Source of the DNA: an uncultured Veillonella sp.
GTDB lineage: Bacteria; Bacillota; Negativicutes; Veillonellales; Veillonellaceae
Direction: 5' to 3'
Length of the DNA: 29,771 bases
Assembly: GCF_938010505.1 (NCBI RefSeq)
Contig: NZ_CALLVP010000042.1
Location: 1 to 29,771, forward strand
Shown: positions 24,867-29,771 of the stretch, one piece after another
Position numbering within the stretch: the stretch's first letter is position 1
How the letters are laid out: the number at the start of each line of letters is the position of its first letter
Position numbers and translations under genes: made by a program
Notes under the pieces: model-generated
Told to the model about the DNA's origin: nothing
The model's input: only the letters and a program-made list of their open reading frames with translations
Database searches by the model: none

Positions 24867-25253
24867 ATGAATCATGATGAATTATATAAAGCCTTATGTA
24901 AGGTGCCAAGTGGCAAAGAAAAGTCTCGTGATAGAATTATTATTGAATTATATATGCGTTCTCAAGGAGCATCACAAAAGCAGTTAGTAGATGCTCTTAA
25001 TATGCGTCCTGCTACGGTATCTGAGCAGACGGATATTCTCATTGAATTAGGATATGTAACAAAACATATCGACTTTATGGATAAACGCATTTCCGTGGTA
25101 GGCTTAACAGATGAGGGGAAACGGTTAGGCAAATCACTGTTGCATTCGTATGACCAATTTTTGAATGTCTTGTTCTCCGAATTATCTGAAGAGGAACAAG
25201 AGGAGTTATATCATTTATTAGGTAAGCTAAAACGGCCTATTTTACGAAAATAA
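24867..25253 (+). CDS. MarR-family winged-helix transcriptional regulator
   Basis: 128 residues. The core winged-helix motif is clear: SQKQLVDALNMRPATVSEQ (recognition helix), followed by the wing DKRISVVGLTDEGKRL. Short N- and C-terminal helices would form the dimer interface. Ligand and targets are unknown. The frame is open back to 24729, through the glyS terminator; the start is placed at ATG 24867 after GAGGAG (24851-24856). It stands alone between glyS and rplS, and no adjacent efflux or oxidative-stress gene hints at its role. Confidence 0.85.
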   Translation: MNHDELYKALCKVPSGKEKSRDRIIIELYMRSQGASQKQLVDALNMRPATVSEQTDILIELGYVTKHIDFMDKRISVVGLTDEGKRLGKSLLHSYDQFLNVLFSELSEEEQEELYHLLGKLKRPILRK

Positions 25254-25282
25254 TTTTATTCTCAAAATTATATAGAAAATAC

Positions 25283-25312
25283 TTGCTAAGAGTACGTGAT
25301 TTATGTTAATAT
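25283..25312 (+). promoter_or_regulatory. Promoter of rplS
   Basis: TTGCTA (25283-25288), an 18-base spacer and TAATAT (25307-25312). A leader of about 65 bases follows before the rplS start. Confidence 0.6.
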
Positions 25313-25317
25313 ATTTC

Positions 25318-25384
25318 TGTTAATTTGAGACAGTCCGCTGCCTATAAGGTGTAGGTATTGAATGTCTGCAAACAGGAGGAAACA
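25318..25384 (+). ncRNA. Candidate ribosomal protein L19 leader
   Basis: The 5' untranslated region folds into two stacked stems: outer AGACA (25328-25332) with TGTCT (25363-25367), inner TGCCTA (25339-25344) with TAGGTA (25352-25357, one wobble) around a 7-base loop. It ends just before the ribosome binding site AGGAGGA (25374-25380). L19 leaders with a small stem-loop are known in Firmicutes and are thought to mediate autoregulation. Whether this one matches that family's consensus is untested. Confidence 0.5.
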
Positions 25385-25726
25385 ATGAACATTATTAACG
25401 TACTTGAACAAGAACAACTTCGTACAGACATCCCTACTTTCCGCGCTGGTGACACAGTTCGCGTACACGTAAAAGTAGTGGAAGGTACTCGTGAACGTAT
25501 CCAAGTATTCGAAGGTTTGGTAATTAAACGTCAAAACGGTGGCGTACGTGAAACTTTCACAGTTCGTCGTATTGCATCCGGTGTAGGTGTAGAACGTACA
25601 TTCCCACTTCACAGCCCACGCTTAGCTAAAATCGAAGTTATGCGCCGTGGTGTTGTTCGTCGTGCTAAATTGTACTACTTACGTAACCTTACTGGTAAAG
25701 CTGCTCGTATTCGCGAAAAACGCTAA
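25385..25726 (+). CDS. rplS: 50S ribosomal protein L19
   Basis: 113 residues. It begins MNIINVLEQEQLRTDIPTF and contains the conserved GDTVRVHVKVVEG, ERIQVFEGLVI and RRGVVRRAKLYYLRNL. L19 sits at the interface of the 30S and 50S subunits. An open frame reaches back to 25358, but AGGAGGA at 25374-25380 fixes ATG 25385, which also gives the normal L19 N-terminus. It lies upstream of rbgA, a 50S assembly GTPase, as in other Firmicutes. Confidence 0.98.
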   Translation: MNIINVLEQEQLRTDIPTFRAGDTVRVHVKVVEGTRERIQVFEGLVIKRQNGGVRETFTVRRIASGVGVERTFPLHSPRLAKIEVMRRGVVRRAKLYYLRNLTGKAARIREKR

Positions 25727-25733
25727 TGTTCAT

Positions 25734-25764
25734 AAAAGGCTGCCGTTGGCAGCCTTTTATTTTT
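25734..25764 (+). terminator. Rho-independent terminator after rplS
   Basis: Perfect 11-bp stem AAAAGGCTGCC (25734-25744) / GGCAGCCTTTT (25748-25758) with GTT loop, followed by A and T5. The rbgA start is only 30 bases beyond, so rbgA depends on read-through or on a promoter within or before this hairpin. Confidence 0.9.
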
Positions 25765-25793
25765 GCTAAAATTTAGATATGAAAGGAAATACT

Positions 25794-26699
25794 ATGGCAG
25801 ATTCACCTATCGTACATTGGTTCCCTGGGCATATGGCGAAAGCCACACGTATGATTACGGAGTATATCAAAAAGGTAGACGTAGTTATTGAGTTACTAGA
25901 TGCGCGTATTCCTCGTTCTAGTGCAAATCCTGTAATCACTGAACTCGTTGGTCAGAAACCTCATATCGTGCTGTTAAATAAAGTAGATTTAGCAGATCCT
26001 AAAGCTACAAAGGAATGGACTGAGTTCTTTACGAAACAAGGCATCACAGTGCTGGCTATTGATTCTAAGTCTGGCAAGGGCAATAAGAAGTTAATATCTA
26101 CTGTAGAGCGTTTGAGCAAGCCTATTATTGACCGTTGGGTCGCAAAAGGTATTCGCAGTCGTTCTGTACGTACTATCATCTTAGGGATTCCTAACGTTGG
26201 TAAATCCACGTTGATCAACTCCTTAGCTGGCTCTGCAGCAACGCGTACAGCTAACAAAGCTGGTCATACTCGTGGTCAACAATGGGTTAAAATCGGTAAA
26301 AACCTTGAATTGCTCGACACACCAGGTGTATTATGGCCTAAATTAGAGGACCAACGCGCCGCGGCTCGACTTGCTATGACGGGTGCTGTTTCTGATGATG
26401 TATACGACTTAGAGCATGTAATGAAACAGCTGTTAAATCATTTATTGACGAATACACCAAATATTTTGGTAGAACGTTATAAATTAAAAGAAGAAGAGAT
26501 GACAGATGTGGATACTATTCTTGAAAGTATCGGTCGTCGTCGCGGCTGTCTCGTTAGCGGTGGCGTAGTAGATTTCGATAAAGCACGTCGCATTATCTTG
26601 CAAGACTACCGCAATACTAAACTTGGTACAATTACACTAGACCAAGTAGATGAAGAACCATACTATCCTGAAGATGGTGAGGAAAAACAAAATGGATAA
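25794..26699 (+). CDS. rbgA: Ribosome biogenesis GTPase RbgA (YlqF)
   Basis: 301 residues. The circularly permuted GTPase order is clear: G4 NKVD (62-65) precedes G1 GIPNVGKS (131-138) and G3 DTPG (175-178). The N-terminal IVHWFPGHMAKATR is a YlqF/RbgA hallmark. It acts late in 50S assembly. The start at 25794, after AAAGGAA, is preferred over 25779, which would put the ribosome binding site within the gene. The end overlaps rnhB by 8 bases. Confidence 0.96.
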   Translation: MADSPIVHWFPGHMAKATRMITEYIKKVDVVIELLDARIPRSSANPVITELVGQKPHIVLLNKVDLADPKATKEWTEFFTKQGITVLAIDSKSGKGNKKLISTVERLSKPIIDRWVAKGIRSRSVRTIILGIPNVGKSTLINSLAGSAATRTANKAGHTRGQQWVKIGKNLELLDTPGVLWPKLEDQRAAARLAMTGAVSDDVYDLEHVMKQLLNHLLTNTPNILVERYKLKEEEMTDVDTILESIGRRRGCLVSGGVVDFDKARRIILQDYRNTKLGTITLDQVDEEPYYPEDGEEKQNG

Positions 26700-27489
26700 G
26701 GATGTTTTTTCTAAGTTAAAGGTTGCAGATATTAAAGCTCTTTTGGAAACTGAACAAGCCTTAGAGATTTTGCCGTTAGCTCAAGAGGACGATCGTAGCT
26801 CCGTACAAAAACTGGCCGCTTCTTACATTAAGCGCCAAGAAAAAGAGCTAAAAGAACAGCAACGCCTCATGAGCATGTATGACTATGAAGGTATGTTCTA
26901 CGATCAAGGTATGTATCACGTAGCTGGCGTCGATGAGGTAGGTCGTGGCCCTATTGCAGGACCTGTAACGGTAGCGGCCGTTATATTGCCGCCTATGACA
27001 TTGATTCCAGGTTTGAATGACTCTAAAAAGCTAACCGAAGAAAAGCGTGAAGCCCTCTACGATATCATCATGAAAGAAGCCGTAGCGGTGAGCTGTATTT
27101 CCTACGGTCCAGAAAAGATTGATGAACTCAATATCTACGAAGCTACGCGTCAAGCTATGTATGAGGCGATTCGTACCCTCAGCGTACCAGCGGAAGCAGT
27201 AGTGGCGGATGCTATGAAATTACCTGATTTAACGATTCCTGTGGAGTCTATCGTAAAAGGTGATAGTAAGAGTGCTAATATTGCAGCTGCATCCATCATT
27301 GCTAAGGTTACGCGAGATCGTTATATGAAACAGCTCGATGAGGAATACCCTGGTTATGGCTTTGGTATCCACAAGGGATACTATACTGAGCTTCATAAAG
27401 AAGCGGTAGAACAACAAGGGGTAACACCACTTCATCGCAAGAGCTTTGAACCTATTAAATCTATCGTTCGTTGGGTTAAGCCAGAGTAA
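26692..27489 (+). CDS. rnhB: Ribonuclease HII
   Basis: 265 residues. The catalytic core begins VAGVDEVGRGPIAGP with Asp81 and Glu82; VVADAM (Asp173) and VKGDSKSANIAAASI (Asp191) supply the other acidic ligands. An N-terminal extension of about 75 residues is common in Firmicute RNase HII. The enzyme cleaves the RNA strand of RNA-DNA hybrids, including single ribonucleotides in DNA. The start ATG 26692 lies inside the end of rbgA with GAGGAA upstream; the open frame to 26650 is ignored. Confidence 0.96.
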   Translation: MDKDVFSKLKVADIKALLETEQALEILPLAQEDDRSSVQKLAASYIKRQEKELKEQQRLMSMYDYEGMFYDQGMYHVAGVDEVGRGPIAGPVTVAAVILPPMTLIPGLNDSKKLTEEKREALYDIIMKEAVAVSCISYGPEKIDELNIYEATRQAMYEAIRTLSVPAEAVVADAMKLPDLTIPVESIVKGDSKSANIAAASIIAKVTRDRYMKQLDEEYPGYGFGIHKGYYTELHKEAVEQQGVTPLHRKSFEPIKSIVRWVKPE

Positions 27490-27601
27490 TTCTTAATAAA
27501 TTTATTTTATGATTCGACTATTAAATTAAGTTCTATATTTGTATTAACTGTATTAGTTATATTAGTTGTATCATTATAAATTGCATATAGTTCATAACCG
27601 T

Positions 27602-27648
27602 AAAGAGGTTCCTATTGGTCACCTATGTGACTATTAGGAACCTCTTTT
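27602..27648 (+). terminator. Long terminator hairpin after rnhB
   Basis: A 21-bp stem (27602-27622 with 27627-27647) has one T-T mismatch and one wobble, loop CTAT, and TTTT at the base. It lies 112 bases after the rnhB stop. The rest of 27490-27775 is AT-rich with no gene. Confidence 0.85.
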
Positions 27649-27699
27649 GTATTTACTTTTACAGCATTCATAATCTACGCTACAAGTAAGTATTACCTG

Positions 27700-27729
27700 T
27701 TGAAAATTTAGAGATACTTTGAATATTAC
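27700..27729 (+). promoter_or_regulatory. Possible promoter of the yraN-comM pair
   Basis: TTGAAA (27700-27705), an 18-base spacer and TATTAC (27724-27729), located after the rnhB terminator and 46 bases before the next start codon. Confidence 0.45.
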
Positions 27730-27775
27730 AATTCAGAAGGTTATTGTAGCTAATACACCTAAATAGGAGGTATAT

Positions 27776-28174
27776 ATGAAGACCATTAGTACAGGTAAAG
27801 CATTTAATGAACTAGACTCTAAAGAGCTTGGTAAATGGGGAGAACGCATTGCTACCCAGTATATTAAAAAGTTAGGTCTTACCGTAGTAGATACAAATTA
27901 TCGAACTAGGTTAGGGGAAATCGATATCATTGCTAAACGTGATTTGGTGTATCACTTTATTGAAATCAAAGCTCGTCGTGGCATGCAACATGGATTGGCC
28001 CGTGAGGCGGTTACTAAAAAGAAACAAAAGCATATTAAACGGGCGGCCATGTTATTTTTATATGATCTACATCAAAAGAAACGACACTGGAAAGAAATAT
28101 CCTTTGATGTTATAGAGGTGTATCTTCACGAGGACTTTCAAAGTTCTATCCATTATTTGCCGCAGTGCTTTTAG
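27776..28174 (+). CDS. YraN family protein (UPF0102, nuclease fold)
   Basis: 132 residues, typical length. The family signature is present: LGKWGERIATQYIKKLG, then GEIDIIA (Asp50) and FIEIKAR (Glu63, Lys65), which together form a PD-(D/E)xK nuclease-like active site, followed by the KKKQKHIKRAA helix. A nucleic-acid role, possibly in recombination or DNA uptake, is inferred from the fold and from the adjacent comM-like gene. The start ATG follows TAGGAGG (27764-27770). The stop is 11 bases before the next gene. Confidence 0.93.
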   Translation: MKTISTGKAFNELDSKELGKWGERIATQYIKKLGLTVVDTNYRTRLGEIDIIAKRDLVYHFIEIKARRGMQHGLAREAVTKKKQKHIKRAAMLFLYDLHQKKRHWKEISFDVIEVYLHEDFQSSIHYLPQCF

Positions 28175-28185
28175 TGAGGTTTCTT

Positions 28186-29766
28186 ATGTATGCAAAACTT
28201 TATGGAGCCACCTTACATGGCATAGATGGATGTATTATTACGGTTGAAGTCGATATATCCCAAGGTTTACCTGTATTTGATATCGTAGGACTGCCTAATC
28301 AGTCCGTAAAGGAAGCTCGTGAACGTGTGAGGGCGGCTATTAAAAATAGTGGCTATAACTTCCCTATGAGGCGTATCGTAGTCAATCTAGCACCTGCTAC
28401 AATTCGTAAAAGTAGCGCAGGACTCGATTTAGCGATTGCTTTAGGGGTTCTCATTGCATCGGGGCAGATAAAGGGGCGTAAAGCTAATATTTCAGCTTTA
28501 TTGAATAGATGTCTATTTATGGGTGAGCTAGCCTTAGATGGTTCACTGCTACCTACCTTTGGAACCTTGGCGATGTCATTGGCAGGGTTAGAAGCTAATT
28601 ACTCCACTATATATACAGGCGTAGAAAATGGACATACTCTAAAAGCTATTCCAAATCTTACTATATATGGCGAGTCTTCATTACAAGATATTATTACCGT
28701 CTTAGAAGATCAAGTTAAATCTAAATCTATTTCAACTTCCAAAAAGGTAAAAATAGGGAAAAATCAAGATGAGATACTAACAGATACGATGGATGAGAAA
28801 AATTCTAATACTACATATGATGTAGATTTTGGCGATGTACAAGGTCAAGAGCTTGGTAAACGGGCCATGCTCATCAGCGCTGCAGGACATCATCATTGTA
28901 TTATGATAGGTCCGCCTGGTGGTGGTAAAACGATGATGGCCGAACGATTACCGACCATATTGCCTCCTATGACTTGGAATGAAATGGTTGAGGTAAATCG
29001 CATACAAGATGTGATTGGTTTACTCGGTGATAAGGGACTCGTTAAAACTAGGCCTTTTAGGCATCCACATCATACGGCGACTTTGGCGAGTATGGTAGGC
29101 GGAGGAATACAAGGACGCCCTGGGGAAGTCACACTTGCTCACGGTGGTGTTTTATTTATGGATGAAGCACCTGAGTTTCAGCGCCAAGTTATTGATGCCC
29201 TAAGGCAGCCTTTAGAGTCTCGCACAATTACTATCAATAGATCTCAAGGTAATTATATGTATCCAGCCAATTTTATTTGTATATTGGCCGCAAATCCCTG
29301 TCCTTGTGGTTATTATCATGATCCTCATAAGGAATGCATATGCTCTGAAACGATGGTCAAAAACTATCAGCAACGGTTATCAGGGCCGATTATGGACCGT
29401 ATTGATTTACATATTCCCGTTGAGAGACCGACCCTTGAACAGCTGTTAGATACATCATCTTCAAATATGACGAGTGAAAGTATGAGACAACAAGTCATCA
29501 TGGCTACTGCTATGCAGCAAAAACGATTTGAAGGTTTTGATTTTAATTCGAATGGAGCAGTTCCTCATAAGGCAATTAGTAAACTATGCAATATTACAGA
29601 TAAAGCTTGGCGCGTTTTAGGCAATATATTTGACCATTTTCATTTAAGTGGACGCGCTTTTGATCGCATAGTAAAGGTGGCTCGTACAATTGCTGATTTA
29701 GAAGAAAATCCAAAAGTAGAACCACATCATATTTCTGAAGCAATGTTATTTAGAACTGGCAAATAA
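28186..29766 (+). CDS. ComM/YifB family Mg-chelatase-like ATPase
   Basis: 526 residues, complete, ending 5 bases from the window edge. The N-terminal ChlI/Lon-like domain (DISQGLPVFDIVGLPNQSVKEA, NLAPATIRKSSAGLDLAIALG) is followed by an AAA+ core with Walker A GPPGGGKT (242-249) and Walker B GGVLFMDEAPEF. A cysteine-containing loop (ANPCPCGYYHD, then KECIC) and a C-terminal Mg_chelatase_C domain come next. ComM is a hexameric helicase promoting branch migration during integration of transforming DNA. The linker before the AAA core (about 176-212) is Lys/Asp-rich and less conserved. ATG 28186 with GTGAGG upstream is chosen over GTG 28165, which lies inside the previous gene. Confidence 0.95.
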   Translation: MYAKLYGATLHGIDGCIITVEVDISQGLPVFDIVGLPNQSVKEARERVRAAIKNSGYNFPMRRIVVNLAPATIRKSSAGLDLAIALGVLIASGQIKGRKANISALLNRCLFMGELALDGSLLPTFGTLAMSLAGLEANYSTIYTGVENGHTLKAIPNLTIYGESSLQDIITVLEDQVKSKSISTSKKVKIGKNQDEILTDTMDEKNSNTTYDVDFGDVQGQELGKRAMLISAAGHHHCIMIGPPGGGKTMMAERLPTILPPMTWNEMVEVNRIQDVIGLLGDKGLVKTRPFRHPHHTATLASMVGGGIQGRPGEVTLAHGGVLFMDEAPEFQRQVIDALRQPLESRTITINRSQGNYMYPANFICILAANPCPCGYYHDPHKECICSETMVKNYQQRLSGPIMDRIDLHIPVERPTLEQLLDTSSSNMTSESMRQQVIMATAMQQKRFEGFDFNSNGAVPHKAISKLCNITDKAWRVLGNIFDHFHLSGRAFDRIVKVARTIADLEENPKVEPHHISEAMLFRTGK

Positions 29767-29771
29767 AGTAA

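Noticed and set aside
27507..27611. A 34-codon open frame on the minus strand with a protein-like ending (LYAIYNDTTNITNT and following).
   Set aside because: No start codon with a ribosome binding site, it begins inside the rnhB terminator hairpin, and Asn/Thr/Ile richness is expected by chance in such AT-rich DNA. A gene remnant is possible but not supportable.
1..29771. Search by eye for CRISPR arrays, tRNA genes, transposases and long direct repeats.
   Set aside because: None was seen. Short repeats within the exoprotein gene reflect its beta-helical protein repeats, not a DNA repeat array.

Overview
The window is a piece of an AT-rich chromosome from a diderm Firmicute (class Negativicutes), most likely Veillonella. 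The Firmicute side shows in strong AGGAGG-type ribosome binding sites, a T-box riboswitch in front of glyQS, and the phoH-ybeY-era-recO order. The diderm side shows in an outer-membrane TpsB/Omp85-type transporter with its exported TpsA partner, which only make sense in a cell with an outer membrane. The genus is inferred from overall protein character and was not tested by any search.

Layout, all genes on the + strand. Positions 1-1195 hold the 3' end of a probable phage-type (VgrG-related/tail lysozyme-like) protein, a single-pass membrane protein and a 54-residue orphan, closed by a terminator. Positions 1479-8840 are a core block: two unrelated radical SAM enzymes, then phoH, ybeY, era, a CNNM/CBS hemolysin-family membrane protein and recO, tightly spaced or overlapping and ending in a perfect GAAA-loop terminator.

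Positions about 8881-21468 look like an accessory insertion between recO and glyQS. It holds an orphan acidic protein, a cassette of two small membrane proteins (DUF3100 type plus partner) with an AbgB-like M20 amidohydrolase, and a two-partner secretion locus. That locus comprises a TpsB transporter, a 2223-residue filamentous hemagglutinin/CdiA-like protein and a small overlapping four-helix membrane protein. The order transporter, giant exoprotein, small overlapping gene is that of cdiBAI contact-dependent inhibition systems. A pretoxin region ends in a TKNN motif, followed by about 336 residues that I cannot assign to a known toxin family. The membrane-embedded putative immunity protein suggests the toxin acts on membranes. 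This is the most promising undescribed system here.

Positions 21469-29771 return to core functions: a glycine T-box (specifier GGC) controlling glyQ-glyS, a MarR-type regulator, rplS with a structured leader, then rbgA, rnhB, a YraN-family nuclease-fold protein and a complete comM/YifB gene at the right edge. No tRNA, rRNA, CRISPR array or insertion sequence was seen.
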